Source: SAR202 cluster bacterium
GTDB taxonomy: Bacteria; Chloroflexota; Dehalococcoidia; Lucifugimonadales; UBA3495
DNA length: 64,000 nucleotides
Reading direction: 5' to 3'
Assembly (NCBI GenBank): GCA_013204585.1
Contig: JABMNL010000030.1
Location: forward strand, 1 to 64,000
In this document: piece by piece, positions 32,888 to 44,068 of the stretch
How positions within the stretch are numbered: the first letter of the stretch is position 1
How the letters are laid out: each line of letters opens with the position of its first letter
Position numbers and translations under genes: made by a program
Notes under the pieces: model-generated
Told to the model about the DNA's origin: nothing
Seen by the model: the letters and a program-made list of their open reading frames with translations, nothing else
Databases searched by the model: none

Positions 32888-34249
32888 CTAGTCGTTGCCT
32901 GCCGTAAATGGGGCTGGAGCAATCAAAGTCTCTTGCGGCAACTGCTCTTCCCAATCGGGCAACAACTCTTTTTTCGTTGTCGGCAGCAACATGATGCTAA
33001 CGACACCAGTCAGACTCAGAACCAACGAGAGTCCCATGGTGGCATCGAAGTTTCCGGTCCAGTCCCTCAATTGTCCGCCAATTAATGCGCCAGTGGCCAT
33101 TCCAATACCCGCGCCCATCATCTGATATCCATAGGTAGTGCCAATTGGGCCGCTGCCGTAGTACTGGCGGTTGATAATGGGGAAAGCGCTCATCTCGCCG
33201 CCGAAACCAATTCCGAAGAGCACGGCAAACAAATAGAACTGCCAGGGGTCGTGGGCAAAGAACAGCAGAAAGATTGGTGCGACCTGCAAGAAGAAACAGC
33301 CGGCCATTGCCGGTTTGCTGCCCATCCGGTCCGCGATAATCGGCACACCAAACCGGGTTATGGTGCTGGTGACCGACATAGTTACAAAGGCCCCGGCCGC
33401 CAATCCGGAAGACACTCCCTGGTCTTCTGCAATGGCAACCAGATACACCAGAATGATGGCGTGTCCGGCACAGCCCCAAAAATGGATTCCAATTAGGTTC
33501 CAGAATGCGCTGGTGTGTTGGGCCTGCTTGAGGAACACCTTGGTGCGAACCTTGGCGACATCCCTAGTCTGCACCGCTTTAATGGGTTCGTCATCTGGCG
33601 CGCCGAAGGGTCGCAGACCAATTTGGGCCGGTTCGTTATAAAAGAAGCGAATCATCATCAGAAGAATCGCCCCGCCCGCCAATCCCGGAATCCAGAACGC
33701 GGCACGCAAACCAGTAACCCCGCCGCCAAAGAGGTGAATCACAAAGAGCATGACTGGCACAGCAATCAATGGCCCGATTCCCTGTGACGATTGCAGTAAC
33801 CCCATGCCGGTGCCCAGGTGCTTGCGGAACCAGAGTGTCACCGCAGCGGTGAGCGGTACCTGGAAGATGCCCATGGCGGCGCTAAGAATGACGCCAAAGA
33901 ACAGGTAGAACTGCCACAATTCGCGCATGAACCCAGTAAGCACCATGCCCACAATAAATAGGAGCGCGCCCAACGTCATGGTCCAGCGAACCCCATAACG
34001 GTCACCCATCCAACCGGCGGTGGGGCCAAACAACCCCGATACGACCCACTGAATAGAAAACCCCAATCCCACCGCGCCATAACTCCAGCCAAAGGAATCT
34101 ACCAAGCGGGGAATGAGAATGCTAGACGAAGAACGGAAAGAGGAGCTGAACAACCGCATGATTGCAGCCACAGTCACGATTGCCCAGGCGTAATGGACGG
34201 GCCGACCGGCGATTACCAAGTTGGAGGGCTTTAAACTAAAGTATGCCAT
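32888..34249 (-). CDS. MFS transporter
   Basis: This 453-residue MFS permease has about 12 membrane helices. GWMGDRYGVRWTMTLG lies between helices 2 and 3, WFRKHLGTGMGLLQSSQGIG follows, and the second-half motif IADRMGSKPAMAG is present. It resembles the monocarboxylate/oxalate-formate branch, like the transporter at 21.4 kb, but the two are clearly diverged. It precedes the dihydropyrimidinase gene on the same strand and may import its substrate (inferred from position). Confidence 0.88.
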   Translation of the reverse strand: MAYFSLKPSNLVIAGRPVHYAWAIVTVAAIMRLFSSSFRSSSSILIPRLVDSFGWSYGAVGLGFSIQWVVSGLFGPTAGWMGDRYGVRWTMTLGALLFIVGMVLTGFMRELWQFYLFFGVILSAAMGIFQVPLTAAVTLWFRKHLGTGMGLLQSSQGIGPLIAVPVMLFVIHLFGGGVTGLRAAFWIPGLAGGAILLMMIRFFYNEPAQIGLRPFGAPDDEPIKAVQTRDVAKVRTKVFLKQAQHTSAFWNLIGIHFWGCAGHAIILVYLVAIAEDQGVSSGLAAGAFVTMSVTSTITRFGVPIIADRMGSKPAMAGCFFLQVAPIFLLFFAHDPWQFYLFAVLFGIGFGGEMSAFPIINRQYYGSGPIGTTYGYQMMGAGIGMATGALIGGQLRDWTGNFDATMGLSLVLSLTGVVSIMLLPTTKKELLPDWEEQLPQETLIAPAPFTAGND

Positions 34250-34496
34250 TCAGCCTTAAGCAATTATTGTCTCCAATTATTTGGGATTGCAGCCAAATTA
34301 GGACGATTGCAACTAAAAGGTTACGGAGTACGGCAATACATCAGAAATACATTCCCGCACTGGCCCGCTCTGGCAACCAATATTGACGACTCCCGAAGAT
34401 AATAGCCCATCTACCTATCAAATTGAAAGCAGATTCGAGAAGCAAAAATGCCCTGGAATTCGGGTTGAAACACCGAATAATCCAAGGCAAATTGCA

Positions 34497-34524
34497 TTGA
34501 CATTAGGACCATTTCTTGTATAAT
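34497..34524 (+). promoter_or_regulatory. Strong sigma70-type promoter of rpoBC
   Basis: Perfect hexamers TTGACA (34497-34502) and TATAAT (34519-34524) are separated by 16 bases, predicting a start near 34531 and a leader of about 145 bases. It lies in a 427-base gap (34250-34676) that shows no other gene. In many bacteria rpoB is read through from rplJ-rplL; here it has its own promoter. Confidence 0.85.
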
Positions 34525-34676
34525 CGTAATTTACGAAGTATATGCTTCACGTTATAAACGCGCGTAATACACCTATCGGTCCCCTTCTACAGAATCCCAT
34601 TTCGCCACAATTCTTCGCGCCTCATACATTAGGCCGCCCGGCTAGTCACGTCCACTTTCGTTAAGGAGAACCGTAT

Positions 34677-37600
34677 ATGGCATTGTCTCCTGCTCTCAAA
34701 GGGCAAGCTATGCAACTGCCCGACGTCAAGACCTACGCAAAAATTCCCCAGATTCTTGACGTTCCCAACCTAATCCAAAGTCAAATCCAGTCTTGGGACT
34801 GGCTAAAGGCCGAGGGATTAATCGAAGTATACCAAGAAATTTCTCCCATAGCCGATTACACCGGCAAAAAGTATGAGCTGCATTTTCTTGATCATTACTT
34901 CCGCGATCCGAAGTACTCGCCGCAAGAGACCAAGGAGCGGGAGATAACCTTCTCCCAACCTCTCTATGTGAAGACTCGCCTGGTAATGAAAGAAACCGGC
35001 GAGATTAAAGAACAAGAGATATTCATGGGCGACATTCCCATGATGACCGGCAATGGTACCTTCATTATTAACGGCGCAGAGCGCGTCGTGGTAAGCCAGT
35101 TGGTCCGTTCACCGGGGATTTACTTCGTCCTAGAGCGGAACGCCGTCAGCAACCGCAGCCTTTGCTTTGCCAAGCTGATTCCATCCCGTGGCGCCTGGCT
35201 TGAATTTGAGACCAGTTCTAAGGACATTATCTCGGTCAAAGTAGACCGCAAGCGCAAGGTTTCAGCGTCTACTTTCCTCCGCGCCTTGGGCGTGGCCGAC
35301 GACGATGAGATGATGGCCCTCTTCTCCGACATCGATAACGACGAAAACCATCGGTACATGCAGACCACCTTGGATAAGGATCCGATTCTAGAACCCAAGG
35401 ACCTGAACTTTAAGGAAGACGACCTGCGCTCATTATGGGAGTGGCTCCACGAGGACAAGGAGTTCGATTCCGACGCAGCACGGCGCATCGCCGCCGCCCA
35501 AATTGAATTTTACCGCCGCCTACGGCCCGGTGAACCGCCCAGCCTGGAGAACTCCCGGACTCTAATCCGGAACCTGTTCTTTGGCCCCCGCCGGTACGAC
35601 CTGGGACGTGTCGGTCGCTACAAGCTGAATCGCCGCCTCGGACAGGCTGGCAACAACGACTTGATGACGCTGTCAGTACAAGACGTTATTTCAGTCATTC
35701 GCACCATGATTCGTATCAATCAGGGCGAAGGCCATCCCGACGACATTGACCATCTGGGTAACCGCCGCGTTAGGGCGGTGGGCGAACTCGTCCAGAACCA
35801 GGTTCGCGTTGGACTGCTCCGCATGGAGCGCATGGTCAAAGAAAAGATGACGCTGGTGGACCCAGAAGCCGCCGCGCCCCAGGGGCTGGTTAACATCCGC
35901 CCAGTGGTGGCATCCGTGCGGGAATTCTTCGGCGGGTCCCAGCTATCCCAGTTCATGGACCAGACCAACCCACTGGCCGAGTTGACCCACAAACGGCGTC
36001 TCTCAGCGCTGGGCCCTGGCGGTCTTTCAAGGGAACGGGCCGGATTCGACGTGCGGGACGTTCACTTCTCTCACTACGGCCGAATCTGCCCCATCGAGAC
36101 TCCAGAAGGACCTAACATCGGTCTGCTTAGTTCCCTGGCGTCTTACGCCAGAATCAACCCCTACGGCTTTATTGAGTCACCATACAGGAAGGTATTCCGT
36201 TCCCTTCCCCACGACTCAGAAGACCTTAAGGGAAGGACTGTCACTCAGGCCGTGCTAGACGACGAAGGCAAGACCATCGTCGGCAAGGGCCGGGCAATTG
36301 GAGCGAATAAGATGAACGCTCTGAAGCAAATGCCCAAGGGCACCGAAATTCAGGTTCAGCCTTTCGTGGCCACCGGGGTCGAAAACGTAATTTATCTATC
36401 CGCCGACCAGGAAGAGGATTACCGCGTCGCCCAGGCGAACGCCCATCTGGACCACCTAAACCAGTTTATTCAAGACCGGGTTGAACTCCGTGTCGGTGAG
36501 AATTACACACAGGAACCGCCCGACCTGATTGACTACATGGACGTTTCGCCCATGCAAATCATGAGCGTGTCGGCGGCCCTAATTCCGTTCCTAGAGCACG
36601 ACGACACCAACCGGGCCCTAATGGGGTCCAACATGCAGCGTCAGGCCGTACCTTTGCTGCGCGCCCAAGCCCCTGTGGTCGGCACCGGCATCGAAAGCCG
36701 GGTAGCCCGAGACAGTGGACAATTGGTCACCTCCCAGGTCAACGGCGTGGTGACGTCGGTCAGCGGTCGCGAAATCATCGTGACTGATGAAGAGGGCGAA
36801 GAATATCGCCATCCCGTCATCAAGTTCGCCCGTACCAACCAGGGCACCTGCTTCGACCAGCGCTCCATTGCCACCAAAGGCGATGTAGTTGAAGTCGGCA
36901 GCGTCCTGGCTGACAGTTCTTCGACCGATCACGGCGAACTGGCCCTAGGCCAGAACGTACTGGTGGCCTTCATGTCCTGGGAAGGGTACAACTACGAAGA
37001 CGCTATCATCCTCAGCGAGCGTCTCTACCGCGACGATTTCTTCACTTCTATACACATAGAAAAGCATGAAATGGAAGCTCGAGAGACCAAGCTCGGTCCC
37101 GAGGAAATAACCAGAGACATCCCCAACGTCGGCGAAACCAGCCTACGAGACCTAGACGAACGCGGAATTATACGCGTCGGAGCCGACGTTGGCCCCGGAG
37201 ACATCCTGGTTGGAAAGGTCACCCCCAAGGGAGAGACTGAACTGACTGCAGAGGAGAAACTCCTCCGCGCCATCTTCGGCGAGAAATCCCGCGACGTTAA
37301 AGACACTTCCCTACGGGTTCCCCACGGTGAACGGGGCAAGGTCATCGACGTTAAAGTCTTGACCCGCGAGAACAAGGACGACCTTTCACCCGGTGTGAAC
37401 GAGGCTGTTAGGGTCTGGATTGCTCAAACCCGTAAAATTTCCGTTGGCGACAAAATGGCTGGTCGCCACGGCAACAAGGGCGTAGTCGCCCGGATTCTTC
37501 CTGAAGAAGACATGCCCTACATGGCCGACGGCACTCCGGTGGACATCATTTTGAACCCCATCGGCGTTCCTTCCCGGATGAACTTGGGTCAGGTGCTGGA

Positions 37601-38453
37601 AACTCACCTGGGCTGGGCTGCCCGGGGCCTAAACTTCCGCGCCAACACTCCAGTGTTCGACGGCGCAGGGGACTATTCCATTGAAGACGCTCTGGCCCGC
37701 GTGTGGTTCACAGAGAAATCTGGAGCCGCACAAATGGGACCAATCGACGGCTCACCCGAGGTTGATTACCCGAAGGTTGACCGCTGGCTGGCAGAGAAGG
37801 GTTACGACCCCAGAGTGATATTTGACGACACTAAATTAGGCGCGGCCAAAGAGGCCTGCCTGCGAATGTGGCTGACCGATGAAGCCGAGGTAGATACCAC
37901 GGGCATGTCTCTAGAAGACATGCACCAGGCCGCCATCGCCGTTCACCGGGACAAGCGCATCGCACCGCCCACCTTCGGTAAGTTCGAGCTCAGCGACGGA
38001 CGAACCGGAGAGAATTTCGACCAACTGGTCACCGTGGGTAGCGTCTATATCTTGAAACTCATCCATTTAGTGGAAGACAAGATTCACGCGCGTTCCACCG
38101 GCCCCTACTCCATGATTACTCAGCAGCCCCTGGGCGGAAAAGCCCAGTTCGGCGGACAGCGCTTTGGTGAGATGGAAGTCTGGGCACTGGAAGCCTACAG
38201 CGCAGCCTATAACCTGCAAGAAGTGCTGACAGTCAAATCCGATGACGTAGCCGGACGCGTAAAGGCCTATGAAGCAATCGTCAAGGGTGAACCCATTGGC
38301 CAGCCGGGTGTGCCGGAATCGTTCAACGTTCTGCTCAAGGAACTCCAGAGCCTAGGCCTGGCGGTTGAGCTGTTGAACGAAGAGCGACGGCCTCCCCTCA
38401 CCCAGGGCATGTCCGATGAGTCCGACTTATTCCAAGCGATGGAGACACTGTAA
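34677..38453 (+). CDS. rpoB: DNA-directed RNA polymerase subunit beta
   Basis: The 1258-residue beta subunit begins with ATG preceded by AAGGAGAA. Recognisable regions are [19 protein letters not shown], the rifampicin pocket ([20 protein letters not shown] then [20 protein letters not shown]), [47 protein letters not shown] and the C-terminal [20 protein letters not shown]. The rifampicin-pocket residues look wild-type (sensitive). The stop TAA overlaps the rpoC start as TAATG, so the two are translationally coupled. Confidence 0.98.
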   Translation: MALSPALKGQAMQLPDVKTYAKIPQILDVPNLIQSQIQSWDWLKAEGLIEVYQEISPIADYTGKKYELHFLDHYFRDPKYSPQETKEREITFSQPLYVKTRLVMKETGEIKEQEIFMGDIPMMTGNGTFIINGAERVVVSQLVRSPGIYFVLERNAVSNRSLCFAKLIPSRGAWLEFETSSKDIISVKVDRKRKVSASTFLRALGVADDDEMMALFSDIDNDENHRYMQTTLDKDPILEPKDLNFKEDDLRSLWEWLHEDKEFDSDAARRIAAAQIEFYRRLRPGEPPSLENSRTLIRNLFFGPRRYDLGRVGRYKLNRRLGQAGNNDLMTLSVQDVISVIRTMIRINQGEGHPDDIDHLGNRRVRAVGELVQNQVRVGLLRMERMVKEKMTLVDPEAAAPQGLVNIRPVVASVREFFGGSQLSQFMDQTNPLAELTHKRRLSALGPGGLSRERAGFDVRDVHFSHYGRICPIETPEGPNIGLLSSLASYARINPYGFIESPYRKVFRSLPHDSEDLKGRTVTQAVLDDEGKTIVGKGRAIGANKMNALKQMPKGTEIQVQPFVATGVENVIYLSADQEEDYRVAQANAHLDHLNQFIQDRVELRVGENYTQEPPDLIDYMDVSPMQIMSVSAALIPFLEHDDTNRALMGSNMQRQAVPLLRAQAPVVGTGIESRVARDSGQLVTSQVNGVVTSVSGREIIVTDEEGEEYRHPVIKFARTNQGTCFDQRSIATKGDVVEVGSVLADSSSTDHGELALGQNVLVAFMSWEGYNYEDAIILSERLYRDDFFTSIHIEKHEMEARETKLGPEEITRDIPNVGETSLRDLDERGIIRVGADVGPGDILVGKVTPKGETELTAEEKLLRAIFGEKSRDVKDTSLRVPHGERGKVIDVKVLTRENKDDLSPGVNEAVRVWIAQTRKISVGDKMAGRHGNKGVVARILPEEDMPYMADGTPVDIILNPIGVPSRMNLGQVLETHLGWAARGLNFRANTPVFDGAGDYSIEDALARVWFTEKSGAAQMGPIDGSPEVDYPKVDRWLAEKGYDPRVIFDDTKLGAAKEACLRMWLTDEAEVDTTGMSLEDMHQAAIAVHRDKRIAPPTFGKFELSDGRTGENFDQLVTVGSVYILKLIHLVEDKIHARSTGPYSMITQQPLGGKAQFGGQRFGEMEVWALEAYSAAYNLQEVLTVKSDDVAGRVKAYEAIVKGEPIGQPGVPESFNVLLKELQSLGLAVELLNEERRPPLTQGMSDESDLFQAMETL

Positions 38454-41400
38454 TGGTTAGGATGGCAGACAGGGCGGAAACAGCGGGAACCAACTTCAAT
38501 GCAATCCGCATCTCCATAGCATCTCCCGAACAGATACTCAACTGGTCTCATGGCGAGGTCACCAAGCCTGAGACCATCAACTACCGCACCCTGCGTCCGG
38601 AGAAAGACGGCCTTTTCTGTGAAAGGCTGTTTGGACCCACCAAGGACTGGGAGTGCTTCTGCGGCAAGTACAAGCGCATCCGCTATCGGGGTGTTGTCTG
38701 CGACCGCTGCGGCGTCGAAGTAACTCGCTCCAAAGTCCGCCGCGAGCGCATGGGCCATATCCGTTTGGCCGCGCCTGTTGCCCATATCTGGTTCAGCAAG
38801 ACCACGCCTAGTCGGCTGGGTCTGCTGCTCGACCTGTCTCCCAGGAACCTGGAACGGGTACTCTACTTCGCCCAGCACATCATTGTGTCGGTAGACGAAG
38901 ACGTGCGCCAGGAAGCCCTTGAACTAGAGCAAGCCAAGTTCGATTTAGAACTGAAGAAAGCACGTCGCCAGGCAGAAGCCCGGGTTAACGCGCTGAAAGC
39001 CCGTTTGGGCGGCGATGAAACCCAAGCGGACGAACTGACTGAAGACGAATCGGACGAAGAAGCGGTTGCAGAACCCGTCGCCGAAGTGGCTGAAGTGGAC
39101 GCGGAAGCCATTGAAGGCGAAGAGGAAGCCGCCGTTGCATTCGAAGAACCCGAATTAGAGATGGACCCAGTCGCCATTCAGTTGGAGATTGACGCCATCA
39201 CCGAACAATTGGCCACCGAAGAGGGTCAACTAGAAGAACAGTTCAAGGCTGCCATCGACGAACTGGAAGACCTACGGATTCACACGCTCATCGCCGAGTC
39301 GCGCTACCGAGAACTAAAAGAGGCCTACGGCGAAGTGTTCGAAGCGGGCATGGGCGCTGAGGCCATCATGGCCATTTTGAAGACCACCAATCTGGAGGCC
39401 CTCAAAGACCAACTGGTTACCGAGATGCACACCACCTCCGGTCAACGCCGGAAGAAGGCCATCAAGCGTCTCCGCGTCGTTGAGTCTTTCCGCAACAGCG
39501 GTAACCGCATCGAGGACATGATTCTCTCGGTATTGCCGGTATTGCCTCCAGAACTACGCCCCATGGTTCAGTTGGACGGCGGTCGGTTCGCCACCAGCGA
39601 CCTAAATGACCTCTACCGCCGGGTGATTAACCGCAATAACCGGTTGAAGAGACTCATGTCTCTGGGTGCGCCCGAAATCATTATCCGCAACGAAAAGCGA
39701 ATGCTACAAGAGGCCGTCGATGCGTTAATCGACAACGGCCGCCGCGGTCGCCCCATTCAGGGCAGCCACAATCACAAGCTAAAGTCTCTTTCCGACCTGC
39801 TACGCGGCAAACAGGGTCGTTTCCGCCAGAACCTGCTGGGCAAACGGGTAGACTACAGCGGACGCTCCGTCATTGTGGTCGGACCAGAACTCAAAATGCA
39901 TCAGTGCGGCCTGCCCAAGCGTATGGCCCTAGAGTTGTTCAAACCCTTCGTCATGCACCGCTTGGTCATTCTGGGCATCGCGCCCAACATCAAGAACGCC
40001 AAACGAATGGTTGAGCGGGCCCGCGGAGAGGTCTGGGACATTCTTGAAGACGTAATTAAAGACCGCCCCGTCCTCCTCAACCGTGCTCCCACGCTGCACA
40101 GGCTGGGCATTCAGGCCTTCATGCCAGTGCTAATCGAAGGCAACGCCATCCAGATTCACCCGTTGGTCTGTTCCGCCTTCAACGCGGACTTCGACGGCGA
40201 CCAGATGGCAGTCCACGTTCCCCTGTCCCGGATGGCAGTGCTGGAGGCCAAAGAGGCCATGCTCAGCACCCATAACATGTTGTCGCCCGCTTCGGGAGAG
40301 CCGTTGGTTGCGCCTACTCTAGATATGGTGTTGGGTTGCTTCTATCTGACCGAAATTCGGGAAACCAGTAACGGCGTTGGCAGCAGATTCAACGACTTCG
40401 ACGAGGCCCAACTCGCTCATGCGTCCGACATCATTGACCTGCACGCTCCCATCCACGTAAGGGAAGTGCGCAACTACGACGGCGAATGGATGGAAACAAC
40501 TCTGGGCCGGATGATTTTCAACGAGATTCTGCCCAAGAGCATCGGGTTCCAGAACATCTTGATGGACCGGAATGCACTGAAGGACCTAACCGCCACCCTC
40601 TATCACTCCCTCACCAATGAGGAAACAGCTGCGGTTTTGGACGGCATTAAAGATCTGGGCTTCCACTACGCCACTGCGTCGGGAATCACAATTGCCATCA
40701 ACGACATTCAAGTTTCTCCTCGAAAACAGGGGATTCTGGACAAAGCGACCGATCTCGTAAAGAGCTACGAAGAGCAGTTCATGTCGGGCCTTATCTCAGA
40801 GGAAGAACGCTACAGCAAGGCCGTTGACGCCTGGACCAGCGCTTCCGACGAAACCACGGAGTTGGTACAAGAGGAATTGCCCAACTACGGCGGTATCGCG
40901 GTGATGGCTGTATCGGGCGCCAAAGGTAACATCTCTCAGATTAAACAGATGGCTGGCATGCGCGGCCTGATGAGCAACCCCAAGGGTCGAATCATCGACT
41001 TGCCCATCAAATCGAGTTTCCGTGAGGGCCTAACAGCCCTGGAGTACTTCATCTCTACCCACGGAGCCCGTAAGGGGCTGGCCGACACGGCTCTCAGGAC
41101 CGCCGACAGCGGTTACCTGACCCGGCGGTTAATCGACATCGCCCAAGAAGTGATTATTCTAGAAGAGGACTGCGGGACCTTTGACACCTATTGGATTACC
41201 CCGCGCCCCGAAGACGAAACTGGCAAAACTCTGCCGGACCGCATCAACGGGAGGCTGGCCGCCGCGCCGGTGCCCCACCCTGAGACCGGAGAGATACTGC
41301 TGGAGCGCAACCAAGAAATTAACCTAGAAATGGGCCGGATACTGGTTGAAGCAGGGGTTAAGGAAGTGCCGGTGCGCTCACCGCTAACCTGCGATGCCCA

Positions 41401-42943
41401 CCGGGGCGTTTGCCAGGCTTGCTATGGCCGCCTGCCCGCCACCGGATTAACCGTGCAAATGGGACAGGCCGTTGGCATCATCGCCGCCCAGAGCATTGGG
41501 GAGCCCGGAACCCAGTTGACCATGCGTACATTCCACACTGGCGGAATCGCCGGTCTGGACATCACCAGTGGTCTGCCCAGAGTAGAAGAGATTTTCGAGG
41601 CCCGCATTCCAAAAGGCGCCGCCATCCTGGCCGACATCGATGGCCTGGTTGAGTTGGAAGCTGACGAAGAGGGCCGCCGCCTACGCATAGTAAGCAAAGA
41701 AGAATTCCGCGAGGACTATCTGGCCCCTGAAGACGGCCATATCCTAGTGGACGAAGGCGAGATGGTGGAGCCAGGAATGGTTCTGGCCACCAGTTTGCCT
41801 GCCCTGAAGGGCCGCAAAACCAAGGCCGCCATTAAAAAGGCTGCGGAAGCCGCTGCGGAGGCCGCCGAAGCCGGGGAAGGAGAACCCCTCAACCAAGTAG
41901 TCGCCAACGTCGGCGGCAGAGTGGAAATCAACGCCGGAATCATCTCCATTGTTTGGGACGATATCGAAGTCAGGGAACATCTGATTCACTCATCGGCCTA
42001 CATGATGGTTAAAGACGGCGATACCGTCCGGGCCGGCGACCCGCTGATAACCGGGCCAATGAACCCCCATGACATTCTCCATATCCGGGGCAAAGACGAC
42101 CTGCAACGTTACCAAGTGGACCAGGTTCAGCAAGTCTATACATCCCAGGGTGTGGGTATCCACGACAAGCACATCGAAATTATTCTTCGGCAGATGCTCC
42201 GCCGCGTTCAGGTCGAGTCCGCCGGAGACACCGAGTTCATACCCGGCCAGATGGTCGACAAGTTCGCCTTCCAAGACCAGAATGCCAGGGTGCTGGCCGA
42301 GGGTGGAGAACCCACCACCGCCAAACCTGTCCTTCTGGGCATTACCCGGGCGTCTCTCCTAACCGACAGTTTCCTGTCTGCGGCCTCCTTCCAGGAGACC
42401 ACCAGGGTCTTGACCCAAGCGGCAGTGAGCGGAGCGCAAGACTGGCTCCAGGGACTAAAAGAGAACGTCATCATCGGCAGGCTCATCCCCGCCCGGATTG
42501 AAATTCCCGGAATGGCAGAACTGCTGAAACCTCAGCCAATGCCGCAGATTTCTGCGGTATCCCCCGGCGGTTGGTTGGGCGTAACTGACGCCTCGGCCGG
42601 TGCCTTCAACCAGCCAATCGACGATGATTTCCCTGTCGCCGAAGCAAACATCTTCGCCGACAAAATCAGCAACGATGACGTGCCGTCAGAAGCGGTCATC
42701 CCGGCGGCAAGCATTGACGAAAACTCCGACGATAACGAGGACGACGACTTCGACGACACCGAAATTTTGGACGACGATCTCGATGAAGACGAGGACGACT
42801 CCGAAGAACCGGGTCTTGCCGAAGCCAGCGACCTAAGCACCAACGGCGTCAGCCACGACGACGTAAGTTCGGCCCCTGGAGAAGAGGATGCGGAGGGGAG
42901 CAACGAAACAGCCACTCCAACAGATGGTGAGGGAAACGAGTAG
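38453..42943 (+). CDS. rpoC: DNA-directed RNA polymerase subunit beta'
   Basis: The 1496-residue beta' subunit shows the N-terminal zinc site (CFCGKYK and CDRCG, about residues 67-87), the active-site [15 protein letters not shown] (about 575-590), the trigger-loop region [12 protein letters not shown] and the second zinc cluster ([13 protein letters not shown]). Two acidic segments stand out: an insertion at about residues 185-260 in the clamp region, and a C-terminal tail of about 75 mostly Asp/Glu/Ser residues. GGAG upstream supports the ATG that overlaps the rpoB stop. The end overlaps pyrD. Confidence 0.98.
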   Translation: MVRMADRAETAGTNFNAIRISIASPEQILNWSHGEVTKPETINYRTLRPEKDGLFCERLFGPTKDWECFCGKYKRIRYRGVVCDRCGVEVTRSKVRRERMGHIRLAAPVAHIWFSKTTPSRLGLLLDLSPRNLERVLYFAQHIIVSVDEDVRQEALELEQAKFDLELKKARRQAEARVNALKARLGGDETQADELTEDESDEEAVAEPVAEVAEVDAEAIEGEEEAAVAFEEPELEMDPVAIQLEIDAITEQLATEEGQLEEQFKAAIDELEDLRIHTLIAESRYRELKEAYGEVFEAGMGAEAIMAILKTTNLEALKDQLVTEMHTTSGQRRKKAIKRLRVVESFRNSGNRIEDMILSVLPVLPPELRPMVQLDGGRFATSDLNDLYRRVINRNNRLKRLMSLGAPEIIIRNEKRMLQEAVDALIDNGRRGRPIQGSHNHKLKSLSDLLRGKQGRFRQNLLGKRVDYSGRSVIVVGPELKMHQCGLPKRMALELFKPFVMHRLVILGIAPNIKNAKRMVERARGEVWDILEDVIKDRPVLLNRAPTLHRLGIQAFMPVLIEGNAIQIHPLVCSAFNADFDGDQMAVHVPLSRMAVLEAKEAMLSTHNMLSPASGEPLVAPTLDMVLGCFYLTEIRETSNGVGSRFNDFDEAQLAHASDIIDLHAPIHVREVRNYDGEWMETTLGRMIFNEILPKSIGFQNILMDRNALKDLTATLYHSLTNEETAAVLDGIKDLGFHYATASGITIAINDIQVSPRKQGILDKATDLVKSYEEQFMSGLISEEERYSKAVDAWTSASDETTELVQEELPNYGGIAVMAVSGAKGNISQIKQMAGMRGLMSNPKGRIIDLPIKSSFREGLTALEYFISTHGARKGLADTALRTADSGYLTRRLIDIAQEVIILEEDCGTFDTYWITPRPEDETGKTLPDRINGRLAAAPVPHPETGEILLERNQEINLEMGRILVEAGVKEVPVRSPLTCDAHRGVCQACYGRLPATGLTVQMGQAVGIIAAQSIGEPGTQLTMRTFHTGGIAGLDITSGLPRVEEIFEARIPKGAAILADIDGLVELEADEEGRRLRIVSKEEFREDYLAPEDGHILVDEGEMVEPGMVLATSLPALKGRKTKAAIKKAAEAAAEAAEAGEGEPLNQVVANVGGRVEINAGIISIVWDDIEVREHLIHSSAYMMVKDGDTVRAGDPLITGPMNPHDILHIRGKDDLQRYQVDQVQQVYTSQGVGIHDKHIEIILRQMLRRVQVESAGDTEFIPGQMVDKFAFQDQNARVLAEGGEPTTAKPVLLGITRASLLTDSFLSAASFQETTRVLTQAAVSGAQDWLQGLKENVIIGRLIPARIEIPGMAELLKPQPMPQISAVSPGGWLGVTDASAGAFNQPIDDDFPVAEANIFADKISNDDVPSEAVIPAASIDENSDDNEDDDFDDTEILDDDLDEDEDDSEEPGLAEASDLSTNGVSHDDVSSAPGEEDAEGSNETATPTDGEGNE

Positions 42944-43931
42944 ACCGGGGTCTGCTCAGGGGCCAGATTTATCCGTAGATTTAGCCCCTAACAATCCCCA
43001 CCATCTGCGGTTGGCCAACCCGGTGATGATTGCCTCTGGGACCTTCGGTTACGACGGGTACGGCAGAGGCATCACTGAAGATATGGATTTGGGTAAATTG
43101 GGCGCGGTGGTGCCAAAGACGGTCACCCGCCTGTCCCGGGAAGGCAACCCGGAACCCAGGTGGTATCCCAAGTCTTTCCGCGAGGCCTGGGACACTGGCG
43201 ATTTGCTATTCCTAAACGCCATTGGCCTCACCAACCCCGGTATTGAGGCCGCCCTACGGGACGTTACTCCCGGCTGGGACCGCTGGAATGCTACCGTCCT
43301 CCTTAGCTTCGCTGCCGACTCCATCGAGCAGTTCGCTGAGATGGCCGCCATGGCTGACCAGGGGACAGGATTCCAGGGCATAGAACTCAATCTTAGCTGC
43401 CCAAACGTGGCAGATGGCTCACTCTTCGGCCACAGCGCTACCCTCACTGCCCAGGCTGTAGCGGCGGTCAGGGCCAACACCGGACTGCCAATTTTGGCCA
43501 AACTAGCTCCCAACGTTCCCGACATCACTGTGATTGCCCGCGCCGCCGTAGACGCCGGGGCCGACGCAATTACCATCTGCAACACCATGCCGGCCATGCG
43601 CATCGACACCGAGTCCCGTCAGCCGGTATTGGGCAATATTACCGGCGGACTATCAGGACCAGGTCTACGCCCCATCGCCTTGAATCTGGTCTACCAAGCG
43701 TCAAAGGCCGTGGCTGTGCCAATCATTGGGGTTGGGGGAATCTTCACGGGCGAACATGCCGCCGAATACATCCTTGCTGGCGCTTCTGCCGTACAGATAG
43801 GTAGCGCCAATTTGGTGGGGCTATCCGCCCCCTGGCGAATATTAAGCGAACTCACAGACTGGGTGTCCCGATCAGGTGCAGCAACCGTAGTGGAGTTGTC
43901 AGGTGGGACACAGCCCCGGATAAACGTATAA
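42888..43931 (+). CDS. pyrD: Dihydroorotate dehydrogenase (class 1)
   Basis: This FMN enzyme oxidises dihydroorotate to orotate in pyrimidine synthesis. The 347-residue protein has [48 protein letters not shown] with the catalytic Cys of class 1, [17 protein letters not shown] and [20 protein letters not shown]. Class 1B enzymes pair with PyrK, which is not in the window. The ATG at 42888 lies inside rpoC and has GGAG upstream; another in-frame ATG at 42924 also overlaps. Coupling pyrimidine synthesis to rpoC is unusual. Confidence 0.92.
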   Translation: MRRGATKQPLQQMVRETSRPGSAQGPDLSVDLAPNNPHHLRLANPVMIASGTFGYDGYGRGITEDMDLGKLGAVVPKTVTRLSREGNPEPRWYPKSFREAWDTGDLLFLNAIGLTNPGIEAALRDVTPGWDRWNATVLLSFAADSIEQFAEMAAMADQGTGFQGIELNLSCPNVADGSLFGHSATLTAQAVAAVRANTGLPILAKLAPNVPDITVIARAAVDAGADAITICNTMPAMRIDTESRQPVLGNITGGLSGPGLRPIALNLVYQASKAVAVPIIGVGGIFTGEHAAEYILAGASAVQIGSANLVGLSAPWRILSELTDWVSRSGAATVVELSGGTQPRINV

Positions 43932-43962
43932 CTTAGCGCCCTGGCCGACCACGAATGGGCGT

Positions 43963-43990
43963 GCATCCCACTCGTGGGATGCAATATAAT
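43963..43990 (+). promoter_or_regulatory. Hairpin and -10-like box between pyrD and secA
   Basis: GCATCCCA-CTCG-TGGGATGC (43963-43982) forms an 8-bp hairpin, followed at once by TATAAT (43985-43990). The -10 box could serve secA (leader about 70 bases), but no matching -35 is visible. The hairpin has no T-run. Confidence 0.4.
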
Positions 43991-44068
43991 GGTCTAAGGC
44001 GTTCATCAAGCCTATCCTAGGCTTTCAACTGGCCCACCCCAGCATCATATTACGAGGTCTAATCGCAC

